A stretch of DNA of 64,000 nt from Agrobacterium arsenijevicii (GTDB lineage Bacteria > Pseudomonadota > Alphaproteobacteria > Rhizobiales > Rhizobiaceae): positions 391,729-455,728 of the forward strand of contig JWIT01000001.1 in assembly GCA_000949895.1 (NCBI GenBank), given 5' to 3'. The number at the start of each line of letters is the position of its first letter. Position 1 is the first letter of the stretch. Under the pieces are notes generated by a model that was not told where the DNA came from, searched no databases, and saw nothing but the letters and a program-made list of their open reading frames with translations. Position numbers and translations under genes: made by a program. Positions 1 through 9,233 of this stretch are shown here, in pieces.

Positions 1-423
1 ATCCGCATCCAGGCCTCCGGCGGTCTTTCCGACGCCGACATCGAAAAGATGGTCAAGGACGCCGAAGCCAATGCCGAAGCCGACAAGAAGCGTCGTGCGG
101 GCGTTGAAGCCAAGAACCAGGCCGAAAGCCTCGTTCACTCCACCGAGAAATCGGTGAAGGAATATGGCGACAAGGTTTCCGAAACCGACCGCAAGGCCAT
201 TGAAGACGCCATTGCCAGCCTGAAGACCGCCATTGAAGCTTCCGAACCGGATGCCGACGACATTCAGGCCAAGACTCAGACCCTCATGGAAGTTTCCATG
301 AAGCTCGGTCAGGCCATCTACGAAGCGCAGCAGGCCGAAGCCGGCGCTCACGGAGAAGGCGGCAAGGACGACGTCGTCGACGCCGACTATGAGGAAATCA
401 AGGACGACAAGAAGTCCGCATAA
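1..423 (+). CDS. dnaK: Chaperone protein DnaK, C-terminal part (5' end outside window)
   Basis: Open from the first base in frame 1, giving the last 140 residues of Hsp70. This covers the end of the substrate-binding domain ([14 protein letters not shown]) and the helical lid. The tail, [16 protein letters not shown], is the acidic EEIKDD-type end of bacterial DnaK. DnaK is the ATP-driven cytosolic chaperone that works with DnaJ and GrpE, and dnaJ follows 90 bp downstream on the same strand with no terminator between them, so the two are probably cotranscribed. The ATPase domain and promoter lie outside the window. Confidence 0.97.
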   Translation: MRIQASGGLSDADIEKMVKDAEANAEADKKRRAGVEAKNQAESLVHSTEKSVKEYGDKVSETDRKAIEDAIASLKTAIEASEPDADDIQAKTQTLMEVSMKLGQAIYEAQQAEAGAHGEGGKDDVVDADYEEIKDDKKSA

Positions 424-513
424 TCGCGTGACTTCCCGTCTCCTGTCGATACATGCAAGACATCCGGCTGCCAGAGTGCAGCCGGAAATCCATTTGCGAG
501 GCTTGTTATCTTA

Positions 514-1647
514 ATGGCGAAAGCAGACTTTTACGAAACACTTGGCGTCAGCAAGACCGCGGACGAAAAAGAGCTGAAGGGCGCCTTCCGCAAACTCGCG
601 ATGAAATTCCATCCGGACAAAAATCCTGATGATGCCGATTCCGAACGGAAGTTCAAGGAAATCAACGAAGCCTACGAAACGCTGAAGGACCCGCAAAAAC
701 GCGCGGCCTATGACCGTTTCGGCCACGCCGCGTTTGAAAATGGCGGCATGGGCGGCGGTGGCATGGGCGGCGGCGGTTTTGCCAATGGCGGCTTCTCCGA
801 CATCTTCGAAGACATCTTCGGCGAGATGATGGGCGGCGGACGTGCACGCCGCTCCTCCGGCGGGCGTGAGCGCGGGGCCGACCTTCGCTACAACATGGAA
901 ATCACGCTGGAAGAAGCCTTTGCCGGCAAGACGGCGCAGATCAGGGTTCCGACCTCGATCACCTGCGACGTCTGTTCCGGTTCGGGCGCGAAACCCGGCA
1001 CACAACCCAAGACCTGCGCCACCTGTCAGGGTTCCGGCCGCGTGCGTGCCGCGCAGGGCTTCTTCTCGGTGGAGCGCACCTGCCCCACCTGCCACGGGCG
1101 CGGACAGACGATTTCCGACCCCTGTGGCAAGTGCCACGGTCAGGGCCGCGTGACGGAAGAGCGTTCGCTTTCGGTCAACATTCCCTCGGGCATCGAGGAT
1201 GGCACCCGCATTCGCCTGCAGGGCGAAGGTGAAGCCGGCATGCGTGGCGGCCCGGCAGGCGATCTATACATCTTCCTGTCCGTGCGTCCGCATGAGTTCT
1301 TCCAGCGGGATGGTGCCGATCTCTATTGCACCGTACCGATCTCCATGACGACCGCTGCACTTGGCGGCACCTTCGATGTCACGACGCTCGACGGCACGAA
1401 GTCGCGCGTCACGGTTCCGGAAGGCACGCAGCCGGGCAAGCAGTTCCGTCTGAAGAGTAAGGGCATGCCGGTACTGCGTTCGGCGCAGACGGGTGATCTC
1501 TACATTCAGATTCAGATCGAGACGCCGCAGAAGCTCAGCAAGCGCCAGCGCGAGCTGTTGCAGGAATTCGAGCAGCTCTCTTCCCAGGAGAATAATCCGG
1601 AATCGACGGGCTTCTTTGCCCGGATGAAGGAATTCTTCGACGGCTGA
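514..1647 (+). CDS. dnaJ: Chaperone protein DnaJ (Hsp40)
   Basis: 377 residues, the usual length. The N-terminal J domain carries the HPD tripeptide at residues 33-35, which stimulates the DnaK ATPase. A Gly-rich linker (repeated GGGGMGGGG) spans about residues 75-110. Four CxxCxGxG zinc-binding repeats follow ([32 protein letters not shown], about residues 152-210), then the C-terminal peptide-binding domains. It delivers unfolded clients to DnaK. The ATG at 514 gives the canonical [12 protein letters not shown] start. A strong terminator follows the gene. Confidence 0.98.
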   Translation: MAKADFYETLGVSKTADEKELKGAFRKLAMKFHPDKNPDDADSERKFKEINEAYETLKDPQKRAAYDRFGHAAFENGGMGGGGMGGGGFANGGFSDIFEDIFGEMMGGGRARRSSGGRERGADLRYNMEITLEEAFAGKTAQIRVPTSITCDVCSGSGAKPGTQPKTCATCQGSGRVRAAQGFFSVERTCPTCHGRGQTISDPCGKCHGQGRVTEERSLSVNIPSGIEDGTRIRLQGEGEAGMRGGPAGDLYIFLSVRPHEFFQRDGADLYCTVPISMTTAALGGTFDVTTLDGTKSRVTVPEGTQPGKQFRLKSKGMPVLRSAQTGDLYIQIQIETPQKLSKRQRELLQEFEQLSSQENNPESTGFFARMKEFFDG

Positions 1648-1669
1648 TCTGCGGCCGTTACGCATCGTG

Positions 1670-1705
1670 AAAACGCCGCCGTCCTTCAGGACTGGCGGCG
1701 TTTTT
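1670..1705. terminator. Bidirectional intrinsic terminator between dnaJ and the DUF924 gene
   Basis: An inverted repeat AAAACGCCGCC / GGCGGCGTTTTT encloses a 13-base loop, with a T run on the + strand and an A run (T run on the - strand) on the other side. It lies 23 bp past the dnaJ stop and 9 bp past the stop of the convergent DUF924 gene, so it can end both transcripts. Confidence 0.9.
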
Positions 1706-1713
1706 CGTTCAGA

Positions 1714-2265
1714 TCAGCCGGTAAAGCCGCCCTCATCCAGATATCGCCGTTCCTCCGGCGTCGTTTCCCGCAACAATATGTCGTTGCGATGTGGAAACCG
1801 GTCGAAACGCGCGACGATATCGCGATGCTGTTCGGCATGGTGGAGATAAAGCCCGCCAAGCGGCCGGTTGAGCGTGCAGGCGCGCTCCTGATCCTCGATG
1901 TTCTCCGAATGGGAAAAGGGCAGATAAAAGAAAACCCGCAAATCCTCACTCACCGCCTGATCGTGGCCACGGCGGCTGGACTCATTGGCGAACAGGCGCG
2001 CCAGCGGATCGGTCGCATACATATGCGCTGTGCCGCGAAAGCAGTTGCGCGGAAACTGATCCAGCAGAAGCATGAGCGCGAGGCTGCCTTCCGCGCCGTC
2101 CAACCAGTCATCCAGCTCGCGCCTTGCCGCGGCGAAATGGGCGTCGCGAAAACGATCGTGAAAGTGGTTGTCGAAAGTGGCGTCCTTGTCGAACCACTTG
2201 TCCGGTCCCGCCTTCTTCCAGAAATCCACGATTTCGGTGGCAAGCGCGGCTGTGTCGGTTTTCAT
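1714..2265 (-). CDS. DUF924 family protein
   Basis: 183 residues from the ATG at 2265 (MKTDTAALATEIVDFW). An in-frame start further upstream would run into the slyX end, so I prefer the internal one. The motifs LLLDQFPRNCFRGTAHMYATD and FFYLPFSHSEN are hallmarks of the DUF924 family (PF06041, TPR-like helical fold). These are small cytosolic proteins common in Proteobacteria with no established biochemical role. The stop of slyX lies 13 bp upstream on the same strand, so the two are probably one transcript. Function unknown. Confidence 0.85.
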   Translation of the reverse strand: MKTDTAALATEIVDFWKKAGPDKWFDKDATFDNHFHDRFRDAHFAAARRELDDWLDGAEGSLALMLLLDQFPRNCFRGTAHMYATDPLARLFANESSRRGHDQAVSEDLRVFFYLPFSHSENIEDQERACTLNRPLGGLYLHHAEQHRDIVARFDRFPHRNDILLRETTPEERRYLDEGGFTG

Positions 2266-2278
2266 CGGGTCTTCCCTG

Positions 2279-2491
2279 TCAATAATGCGGCGGCCGGGTG
2301 ATTGCAGGCGCGTCCAGCGATTGCTCCTCAAGGCTCAGGAACCTCTCCGTCAACCGGTCGAGCTTGGCGCGGGTCTGTTCCACCACCTTCCACTGTTCCG
2401 TCAGCTGGTCAGACAGTTCCTCTATGGTCTTGGCCTGATGCGCGATCGTTTCCTCAAGCGCAATGATCCGTTTTTCGGTTTCCGACGTCAT
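2279..2491 (-). CDS. slyX: SlyX family protein
   Basis: 70 residues from the ATG at 2491, which has an AGAGG ribosome-binding site just upstream; the longer reading from 2545 lacks one. The sequence is one coiled coil: EKRIIALEETIAHQAKTIEEL, then LSDQLTEQWKVVEQTRAKLDRL. It ends in the SlyX signature APAITRPPHY-like tail (here LDAPAITRPPHY). SlyX is a small cytosolic protein of unknown function, named for its position beside slyD in E. coli. It sits directly before the DUF924 gene. Confidence 0.85.
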   Translation of the reverse strand: MTSETEKRIIALEETIAHQAKTIEELSDQLTEQWKVVEQTRAKLDRLTERFLSLEEQSLDAPAITRPPHY

Positions 2492-2593
2492 ATCGACCTC
2501 TCTTTCCCGCCCTTCCTTGGCCCTAAAAGGCTTCGAGTCAACCATAGCCGGCTTTCGTGAACCGGATTCGTCTGAACGATCCTGTCAACGCAG

Positions 2594-2625
2594 AAACGCC
2601 GGCGACGTTTCCATCACCGGCGTTT
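2594..2625 (-). terminator. Probable terminator of the tct operon
   Basis: Perfect 9-bp inverted repeat AAACGCCGG / CCGGCGTTT with a 14-base loop, about 20 bp beyond the tctA stop. The T run is weak on the - strand (TTTCTG), so ending may be partial or the hairpin may only protect the 3' end. Confidence 0.55.
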
Positions 2626-2643
2626 GAAATTTTTCGACGTCTC

Positions 2644-4149
2644 TCAGTCCTCTTCTACGAAGACCTGCTCGCGTTTCGCCTTCACGCTTGGCAGGAAGAC
2701 GACGATCAGCACGGCCAGGGCGATGAAAAGCAGGGTGGCGCTGATCGGCCGGGTGACAAAGGTGCTCGGATCGCCGCGGGACAGGATCATGGCGCGCCGC
2801 AGATTTTCCTCCAGCAACGGGCCAAGCACGAAGCCCAGCAACAGCGGCGCCGGCTCGCAGCGCAGCTTCACCAGCACGTAACCAATGAAGCCGAAGAAGG
2901 CGACGGCGTAGAGATCGAAGACGTTGGAATTGACGCTGTAGACCCCGATGGCGCAGAAGGCCATGATGATGGGGAAAAGCACGTAATAGGGTACCGTCAG
3001 CAGCTTCACCCACAGCCCGATCAGAGGCAGGTTGAGGATGACGAGCATCAGATTGCCGATCCACATGGACGCGATGATGCCCCAGAACAGCGCTGGCTGC
3101 TCGGTCGCAACGTTCGGACCGGGCACGATGCCCTGAATGATCATCGCCCCGATCATCAGCGCCATCACCGGGTTGGCCGGAATGCCGAGCGTCAGAAGCG
3201 GGATGAAGGAGGTCTGGGCACCGGCATTGTTAGCCGATTCCGGACCGGCAACACCGGCAACCGCACCGTGCCCAAACTCCTCAGGATGCTTGGAGACGCG
3301 TTTTTCCACCGTATAGGATGCGAAGGCAGCGAGGATCGCACCGCCGCCGGGCAGGATGCCCAGTGCCGACCCGATGGCCGTGCCGCGCAGCACAGGACCG
3401 ATCATGGCCTTGAAATCCTCCTTCGACGGCATCAGGCTGCTGACCTTGGCGATCAACACCGAACGGGTGCGCTCGTTTTCGAGATTGCGCAGGATTTCCG
3501 CGATACCGAACACGCCCACGGCCACAGCCACGAAATTCAGGCCATCCGCATATTCGCGAATGCCGAGGGTGAAACGCGGCGCGCCGCTGTAGATATCCGT
3601 ACCGACCAGGCCGAGCAGCAGGCCGAGCACGACCATGGCCAACGCCTTCACGATGGAGCCATGGGCAAGTGCGATCGACGAGACGAGGCCTACCACCATC
3701 AACGAGAAATATTCCGCTGCGCCGAATTCCAGCGCAATCGCTGTCAAGGGTGGCGCGAAGACCGCGACGAGAAAGGTGGAAACCGTACCGGCGAAAAACG
3801 AGCCGATGGCGGCAATCGCGAGTGCGGCACCCGCCTTGCCCTTGCGCGCCATCTGGTAGCCGTCAATGGCGGTAACGGCAGAGGAGGATTCCCCTGGCAT
3901 ATTGATGAGGATTGCCGTGGTGGAGCCGCCATATTGCGCGCCGTAATAGATGCCTGCGAGCATGATGAGCGACGAGACGGGCTCAAGCTGAAAGGTGATC
4001 GGCAACAGCATGGCGATGGTCGCGGTTGCGCCGATGCCCGGCAGCACGCCGATCAGGGTGCCGAGCAGCACGCCGATCAGGCAGAAAAACAGGTTTGCCA
4101 GCGACGTGGCCGTGACGAAACCGAGAGCGAGATTATCAAGCAATTCCAT
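2644..4149 (-). CDS. tctA: Tripartite tricarboxylate transporter, large membrane subunit TctA
   Basis: 501 residues, almost entirely hydrophobic with about 11-12 membrane segments, the usual TctA size. The family's two Gly/Pro signatures are present: [17 protein letters not shown] near residue 40 and [19 protein letters not shown] about halfway. It forms the transport path for a carboxylate handed over by the periplasmic TctC, driven by an ion gradient. It starts 9 bp after tctB with a GAGGTG ribosome-binding site, so it is the last gene of tctC-tctB-tctA. The substrate cannot be read from the sequence; citrate and other tri- or dicarboxylates are family precedents. Confidence 0.95.
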   Translation of the reverse strand: MELLDNLALGFVTATSLANLFFCLIGVLLGTLIGVLPGIGATATIAMLLPITFQLEPVSSLIMLAGIYYGAQYGGSTTAILINMPGESSSAVTAIDGYQMARKGKAGAALAIAAIGSFFAGTVSTFLVAVFAPPLTAIALEFGAAEYFSLMVVGLVSSIALAHGSIVKALAMVVLGLLLGLVGTDIYSGAPRFTLGIREYADGLNFVAVAVGVFGIAEILRNLENERTRSVLIAKVSSLMPSKEDFKAMIGPVLRGTAIGSALGILPGGGAILAAFASYTVEKRVSKHPEEFGHGAVAGVAGPESANNAGAQTSFIPLLTLGIPANPVMALMIGAMIIQGIVPGPNVATEQPALFWGIIASMWIGNLMLVILNLPLIGLWVKLLTVPYYVLFPIIMAFCAIGVYSVNSNVFDLYAVAFFGFIGYVLVKLRCEPAPLLLGFVLGPLLEENLRRAMILSRGDPSTFVTRPISATLLFIALAVLIVVFLPSVKAKREQVFVEED

Positions 4150-4158
4150 TGCAGCACC

Positions 4159-4620
4159 TCAAAATTTAAGCCAGGGGCCGAAGCGCTGGAATGGCAGGCC
4201 GAGACCATAATTGAACACGGCAACGGAGAAGACCGTGATGGCGGCGGAAATGATGACGGCCATGAGCGGGCTCATCTTGTGCGAGGCGAAAGCCGCGATA
4301 AGGGCGCTGAAAAAAAGCGCCGGCACGAAACCAAGTCCCCGGACCGTGAAACCGAAAAAGATCGGCGCGGGCAGGATGAAAAAAATCCCCCGCCAGGCGA
4401 TGGCGCCGAGGGCGTCGCCCTGCACACGGGTGGCGCGAAGGAATATTACCCCGCCAAGCAGGATCAGCACGATTGCCAGAACAAGCGGAAAATAGCCCGG
4501 CCCCATGCGGAAGGCGGTTCCGATATCCAGCCCGAAGGACTGCAAGGCGAAAAAGGCGCCAAATCCGATAAAAATTGCCCCGCAGGCTGCTTCGGCAGGG
4601 TCAATGAAAAACGACTTCAT
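4159..4620 (-). CDS. tctB: Tripartite tricarboxylate transporter, small membrane subunit TctB
   Basis: 153 residues with four predicted membrane segments (for example AACGAIFIGFGAFFALQSFG and PALFFSALIAAF). The ATG at 4620 is chosen because GGAGGGG lies eight bases upstream; a longer in-frame start at 4650 has none. TctB is the poorly conserved small membrane partner of TctA and is identified largely by size, topology and position between tctC and tctA. A strong hairpin lies between this gene and tctC. Confidence 0.88.
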   Translation of the reverse strand: MKSFFIDPAEAACGAIFIGFGAFFALQSFGLDIGTAFRMGPGYFPLVLAIVLILLGGVIFLRATRVQGDALGAIAWRGIFFILPAPIFFGFTVRGLGFVPALFFSALIAAFASHKMSPLMAVIISAAITVFSVAVFNYGLGLPFQRFGPWLKF

Positions 4621-4684
4621 GAAAGATGCCCCTCCACTGCGGCCGGCCACACACCGTTCCGCGCATTAAATTGATTGCAAGAAA

Positions 4685-4705
4685 CCGGCGGCAGGGTGCC
4701 GCCGG
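4685..4705 (-). terminator. Intercistronic hairpin between tctC and tctB
   Basis: Perfect 9-bp stem CCGGCGGCA / TGCCGCCGG with a GGG loop, just past the tctC stop. There is no T run, so it is more likely an mRNA 3'-end stabiliser or partial stop that leaves more tctC message than tctBA message, as is usual where a binding protein precedes its membrane subunits. Confidence 0.6.
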
Positions 4706-4720
4706 CAATTGCTTCAACCA

Positions 4721-5704
4721 TCAGTCGGCATATTGGCCGGCGCCCTCGATGACCGGCTTCCAGCGGGCGATTTCGCTTTCAAGCTTGGCCTTGAGCGCTG
4801 CGGGCGTTGCATCGCCTTCCGGGGAAGGCGTTGTGCCGAGCTCGGCAAAACGGGCCGCGACATTCTTGTCCTTCAGCGCGACCTGCAGCGACTTGGAGAG
4901 CTTTTCGTTGATCTCGGCCGGTGTACCCTTCGGCGTGTAGATACCGTGCCAGATACCCACCTCAAGCTTCGGCAGGCCCGCTTCAGCGACTGTCGGTACG
5001 TCCGGCAGCACATCAAGCCGCTTGGCCGAGGTCACGGCATAGGCTTTGACGGTTCCGCCCTGGATCTGCTTGGTGGTGTTGGTGGTCTGGTCGCACATGA
5101 TATCGACCTGTCCGCCGAGCAGGTCTGTCATGGCCGGACCCGTGCCCTTATAGGGAACGGTGACGAGCGGCGTCTCGATCGCGCTCATGAACAACATGCC
5201 GCACAGATGCGAGGCAGCACCGATGCCGGCGTTGGCAACGGTGACCTTGTCCTTGTTCGCCTTGGCGTAGTCGATCAGACCCTTGAGATCCTTGGTCTCG
5301 AGCGTCTTGCGCGACAGAATGGTCATCGGCACTTCCGTGACCAGACCGACATATTCGAACGCGTTCAGGGTATCATAAGCAAGCTTGCGATAGAGCGTGG
5401 CGCTCGTTGCCATGCCGATATGGTGCAGGAGGACGGTGTAACCGTCCGGGTCCGACGCCGCCACGCGGCCAGCACCCAGCGTGCCGCCTGCGCCACCGAC
5501 ATTTTCGACGATGATCTGCTGGCCGAGATCCTTCGACATGGATTCAGCGACAAGACGCGCGACCGTATCCGTCGGGCCACCGGCGGCAAAGGGCACGACC
5601 ATGGTGATGTTGCGCTCGGGATAGTTCTGAGCGGATGCGGAAAGCGCAAAAAGGGAAACGGCGGCGGCGGCAGCAAGGCCGGTAACTGTCTTCAGTATTT
5701 TCAT
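4721..5704 (-). CDS. tctC: Tripartite tricarboxylate transporter, periplasmic binding protein TctC
   Basis: 327 residues starting MKILKTVTGLAAAAAV, with a Sec signal peptide cleaved about after SASA (residue 25). The ATG at 5704 has GGAGG upstream. The mature part begins YPERNITMVVPFAAGGPTDTVARL, the Bug/TctC signature whose PxxxGGxxD loop contacts the ligand carboxylate. It captures the substrate in the periplasm and delivers it to TctAB. It is first in the operon, about 200 bp downstream of the response-regulator gene, with two activator-like inverted repeats in that gap. Confidence 0.94.
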   Translation of the reverse strand: MKILKTVTGLAAAAAVSLFALSASAQNYPERNITMVVPFAAGGPTDTVARLVAESMSKDLGQQIIVENVGGAGGTLGAGRVAASDPDGYTVLLHHIGMATSATLYRKLAYDTLNAFEYVGLVTEVPMTILSRKTLETKDLKGLIDYAKANKDKVTVANAGIGAASHLCGMLFMSAIETPLVTVPYKGTGPAMTDLLGGQVDIMCDQTTNTTKQIQGGTVKAYAVTSAKRLDVLPDVPTVAEAGLPKLEVGIWHGIYTPKGTPAEINEKLSKSLQVALKDKNVAARFAELGTTPSPEGDATPAALKAKLESEIARWKPVIEGAGQYAD

Positions 5705-5852
5705 CGATTCCTCCCGGATGAAAATGTTCGCCACTTCAGCCGCGCATGCTCCTCCATGGCGACCGGGGTGAGCCATTTGCGATCCGGGATTGCCGTTCAG
5801 CAACGGCGGTTTTGCTGCGAGCTACGCTTTTATGGCTGTCATGCGCAGCAAT

Positions 5853-5900
5853 GGGTGGATTTCTACCCACAAGGGCCCATCCGTGGGTGGAAATCCACCC
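5853..5900. promoter_or_regulatory. Paired inverted repeats, candidate binding sites for the adjacent DctD-like regulator
   Basis: Two related palindromes lie between the regulator gene and tctC: GGGTGGATTTCTACCC (5853-5868) and GGGTGGAAATCCACCC (5885-5900). Their centres are 32 bp apart, about three helical turns, so dimers would sit on the same face. They are about 150-200 bp upstream of tctC, the usual range for upstream activating sites of NtrC-type regulators. I could not find a convincing -24/-12 promoter downstream of them. Their role is inferred from symmetry and position. Confidence 0.6.
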
Positions 5901-5901
5901 A

Positions 5902-7248
5902 TTACACCTCGGTCATATGCCGATGCAGCTCGTATTTCTGCATTTTTTCGTAAAGCGTTTTGCGCGAAATACCGAGCGCCTCATAGACGGATTTCAGATT
6001 TCCACCGTGGACTGCGATCGCACGCGCGATCAGGCTTTTTTCATAGGCGGCGACCCTTGCGGCAAGTGCCGCCTTGCCATCGTCCTCAAACGGCAGTGAC
6101 ATTTCGGAAACATCGCTTTGCAGGCCGAGAATGAAGCGGTCCGCCGCATTGCGCAATTCCCGCACGTTGCCTGGCCACTCGCGCAGGGAAATAGCTGAAA
6201 GCAGAAGCTGTGGCACCTCCATATCTTCCCGCCCGTAACGGGCGGCAGCCTCCCGCACCAGATGCAGGAAAAGCAGCGGTATGTCGGCGCTGCGCTGCGA
6301 CAGCGACGGCACGAGAAGTGTCGCCACGTTCAGTCGATAGAGCAGGTCAGCCCGGAACCGACCCGCCGCGACTTCCTGCTCCAGATCGACCTTGCTGGTG
6401 GCGATAAAACGGACATCGAGTTCGACCGTTTCGTTGGAGCCGAGACGGGTGATCACCCTTTCCTGCAACACGCGCAGGAACCGGCCCTGCAATTCGAAAG
6501 GCATGGAGCCGATCTCGTCCAGCAGAATGGTGCCGCCACGGGCATGCTCAAATTTGCCGTAGCGCGGGCGCAGCGCGCCGGGAAAAGCGCCAGCCTCGTG
6601 GCCGAACAACTCGCTTTCGATCAGCGTTTGCGGCAGGGCGGCGCAATTGATTGCAACAAAGGGCCGGTTGGCTCTGGCGCTGATATCATGAAGCGCCCGC
6701 GCCACCACCTCCTTGCCCGCGCCGGTATCGCCGACGATGAGCGTATCGGCGTCCGTCGCACCGATGGCGCGAATGCGGTAACGCAGATCGACCATGACCT
6801 GGGTTCTGCCGGGCAGGCGCGTTTCGAGATCGTCGTGTTTGCCCGCCACCGCCTTCAGACGGCGGTTCTCCAGCACCAGTGCCCGCCGGTCACTGGCCCT
6901 TTTGATGATGCCGGCGAGATATTGCGGCGTGAACGGCTTTTCGATGAAGTCGTAGGCGCCGTTGCGCATGGCGTTGACCGCAAGCTGCACATCGCCATGG
7001 CCCGTCATCAGGATCACCGGTATTTCCGGGTCAAGCTCCCTCACCTTCTGCAAAAGCGTCATGCCATCCATGCCGGGCATCCTGATATCGCTGACGACAA
7101 CGCCATCGAAGCTGTAACCGATGAGTTCGAGCGCATGTTCGGCACTCGCCAGCATGGTGACCGCAAAACCGGAAAGCTCCAGCGCCTGCGCGGTGGAAAA
7201 GCGCAGCTCCTCCTCGTCATCAATCAACAGAACCCGCGACATGGTCAT
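5902..7248 (-). CDS. Sigma-54-type response regulator, DctD-like
   Basis: 448 residues in three parts. The receiver domain has the phosphoacceptor Asp at residue 54 (VVSDIRMPGMDG). The AAA+ domain has Walker A (GDTGAGKE) and Walker B (GGTILLDEIG). A Fis-type helix-turn-helix lies at the C-terminus (YEALGISRKTLYEKM). The sigma-54 contact loop reads GAFPGA (residues 220-225) instead of the common GAFTGA. Its ATG overlaps the kinase stop (ATGA), so the two are translationally coupled; an ATG two codons later (7242) is also possible. Position before tctCBA suggests that it switches on carboxylate uptake. Confidence 0.92.
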   Translation of the reverse strand: MTMSRVLLIDDEEELRFSTAQALELSGFAVTMLASAEHALELIGYSFDGVVVSDIRMPGMDGMTLLQKVRELDPEIPVILMTGHGDVQLAVNAMRNGAYDFIEKPFTPQYLAGIIKRASDRRALVLENRRLKAVAGKHDDLETRLPGRTQVMVDLRYRIRAIGATDADTLIVGDTGAGKEVVARALHDISARANRPFVAINCAALPQTLIESELFGHEAGAFPGALRPRYGKFEHARGGTILLDEIGSMPFELQGRFLRVLQERVITRLGSNETVELDVRFIATSKVDLEQEVAAGRFRADLLYRLNVATLLVPSLSQRSADIPLLFLHLVREAAARYGREDMEVPQLLLSAISLREWPGNVRELRNAADRFILGLQSDVSEMSLPFEDDGKAALAARVAAYEKSLIARAIAVHGGNLKSVYEALGISRKTLYEKMQKYELHRHMTEV

Positions 7249-9071
7249 TCGGCCGCCGCCTCCATACGATAGGCCGCTGCCGGCAACTCGATCTCGAATT
7301 CCGCCCCGCCGTCTTCATGGTTTCTGACACGCAGCTGGCCACCAAAATCCTTGATGATGTTGTAGGTGATGGAAAGGCCGAGACCGAGGCCACGCCCCAC
7401 GCCCTTGGTGGTAAAGAAGGGATCGAAGATGCGCTCCGAAATCGCCGGAGGAACGCCGGGACCACGGTCACGAATGAAAATCGACACCGTCTGACCGTGC
7501 AGCACAGCCTTTAAAGCGATGCGACGATCCTCGCGCCCTTCCACCGCATCGGCGGCATTGGAGATGATGTTGACCAGAACCTGCTGCAGCCGCACCGGCC
7601 CGGCCTTCACCGCAAGCGGCACCGGACCAAGATCGACATCCAGCACCGCATTGGCGGCCTTCAGCCGTGCACCAACAATTTCGAGCGTATCGCGAAGGAC
7701 AGCATCCAGCGCGACCGCAGCCATTTTCTCATTGGGTTTTCGGGCAAAATTTCTCAGATGCCTGCTGATCGACGCCATGCGATCAATAAGGCCTGAAATA
7801 CGTCTGAGATTTTCCGTCACCTCTTCCAGACGCCCTCGCTCCACCAGAAGCGAGGCATTTTCCGCGTAGTTCTTGGCGGCGGCAAGCGGTTGGTTGAACT
7901 CATGCGACAGTGCTGCCGACATCTGCCCGAGTGCTGCAAGCTTGCCCGCCTGCACCAGGTCATTCTGCATCTTGCGCAATTGTTTTTCGGTCTGGCGGCG
8001 CTCGGCGACTTCGTGCTCGATCTCCCGGTTCACGCGCGCCAGATCGGCCGTACGCTCCTCCACGCGGCGCTCCAGCTCGGCCTGCGCCTCCGCCTGATGG
8101 GTGAGACGTTCACGCAGACGCCGCCGTCTTTGCAGCATGGCCGCGACCACGGCCGCAGCCAGACACAGGCAGAGGATGATCGCGATCATCGCCGTCTTGA
8201 CCTGGGTTCTGAGCGAACCGGTATCCATCAGCACGCTGACTGTCCAGCCCGCGTCAGGCATCGGCTGCGACAGGACGAGATATTCCCTGTCACCGTCGTT
8301 CTGGGTGATCGTCATCAACTGATGAGAGCCGAAATTGCCGTTTTTCAGCGGCAGTTCCTTCAGATCGGCATTGGCATAACGGCGGGACGCCGCCGTGCGC
8401 GCGAGCCTTTCGGGCGTCAGCGGCATCAGGCCGGAATAAAGCCATTGCGGCGTTCCGGTCATGAAGATGATGCCTTCGGGGTCCGATACGAGAATACGGT
8501 TCTCGCCATCGCCGAACGACGCCTCTATGCCTTCAATATCGACCTTGAAGACGATGACGCCCTTGATCTCCTCGTTGAAGAGGATAGGGGCGGAAAAATA
8601 ATAGCCACGCTTGTGGGAAGTGGTGCCAAGCGCGAAGAAACGCGATGGGAAGCCCTTGGCGGCATCCTGAAAATAGGGGCGGTAGCTGAAATTCTCACCA
8701 ACGAAGCTCGTGGGTCCATCATAGTTGCTGGCGGCGATGGTCACTCCGTCCAGCGTGATGATGTAGATGTCGGAGGATTCCAGCAGGGTGTTGATGGATT
8801 TGAGATAGATATTGGCGCGCTGGCGCATCGCCTCATCCTGCGGATGCGCGACAAGCTCCTCGATATCGTCGTGATCGGCGATCAGGGCGGGCAACGGCTC
8901 GAAACGGCTCAGAAGCCCGCCGAGAGCCGAAACGGCCAGCCTGAGGGTGGTACGACCCTGATCGGAGACTTCGCCGAAATAGCTTTCCGCAATGATGCCG
9001 CTGCCCCTGGTCACGGCGCCGTAACCGAGGCCGAGGCTGAGAAGCGTCAACAAAATCCAGCGATATTTCAC
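7245..9071 (-). CDS. Sensor histidine kinase, DctB-like
   Basis: 608 residues from a GTG at 9071, chosen because GGAGGGGAG lies just upstream and the first residues (VKYRWILLTLLSLGLGYG) are then the first membrane helix. A periplasmic Cache-type sensor of about 260 residues follows, then a second membrane helix (TAMIAIILCLCLAAAVVAAM) and a coiled coil (AQAELERRVEERTADLARV). The phosphoacceptor His is in ALSHEFNQPLAAAKNYAENA, and the ATPase domain has N, G1 and G2 boxes (NIISNAADAV, RDRGPGVP, GLGLGLSI). This is the DctB/four-carboxylate sensor layout. It probably senses the substrate of the neighbouring transporter. Confidence 0.92.
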   Translation of the reverse strand: MKYRWILLTLLSLGLGYGAVTRGSGIIAESYFGEVSDQGRTTLRLAVSALGGLLSRFEPLPALIADHDDIEELVAHPQDEAMRQRANIYLKSINTLLESSDIYIITLDGVTIAASNYDGPTSFVGENFSYRPYFQDAAKGFPSRFFALGTTSHKRGYYFSAPILFNEEIKGVIVFKVDIEGIEASFGDGENRILVSDPEGIIFMTGTPQWLYSGLMPLTPERLARTAASRRYANADLKELPLKNGNFGSHQLMTITQNDGDREYLVLSQPMPDAGWTVSVLMDTGSLRTQVKTAMIAIILCLCLAAAVVAAMLQRRRRLRERLTHQAEAQAELERRVEERTADLARVNREIEHEVAERRQTEKQLRKMQNDLVQAGKLAALGQMSAALSHEFNQPLAAAKNYAENASLLVERGRLEEVTENLRRISGLIDRMASISRHLRNFARKPNEKMAAVALDAVLRDTLEIVGARLKAANAVLDVDLGPVPLAVKAGPVRLQQVLVNIISNAADAVEGREDRRIALKAVLHGQTVSIFIRDRGPGVPPAISERIFDPFFTTKGVGRGLGLGLSITYNIIKDFGGQLRVRNHEDGGAEFEIELPAAAYRMEAAAE

Positions 9072-9183
9072 CGAAGCTCCCCTCCCCGTTGCAGGCACCG
9101 GACCTGCTCTCCCGAACAGAGTGTAGGAGGAGTGATCGGATTTTCCAAGTGACCGAAACAAGCGGCCAAACGGTCCAAAAAAC

Positions 9184-9211
9184 AAAAAACCGGCCACGAG
9201 GGCCGGTTTTC
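9184..9211 (-). terminator. Terminator downstream of rpmF
   Basis: Inverted repeat AAAACCGGCC / GGCCGGTTTT with a short ACGAG-type loop and T runs on both strands. It lies 23 bp past the rpmF stop and ahead of the kinase gene on the same strand, so it separates the two transcripts. Confidence 0.85.
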
Positions 9212-9233
9212 CGTAAAGATTATTTCAGAAAGC

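Noticed and set aside
2557..4674. A 705-codon open frame on the + strand over the tct genes
   Set aside because: It is antisense to tctA and tctB, has a composition dominated by Asp, Glu, Gln, His and Arg, and shows no motif. Long antisense frames are common in GC-rich DNA.
5705..5850. A sigma-54 promoter before tctC
   Set aside because: GG-N10-GC occurs only in sequences that otherwise lack TGGCAC and TTGC; none is convincing.
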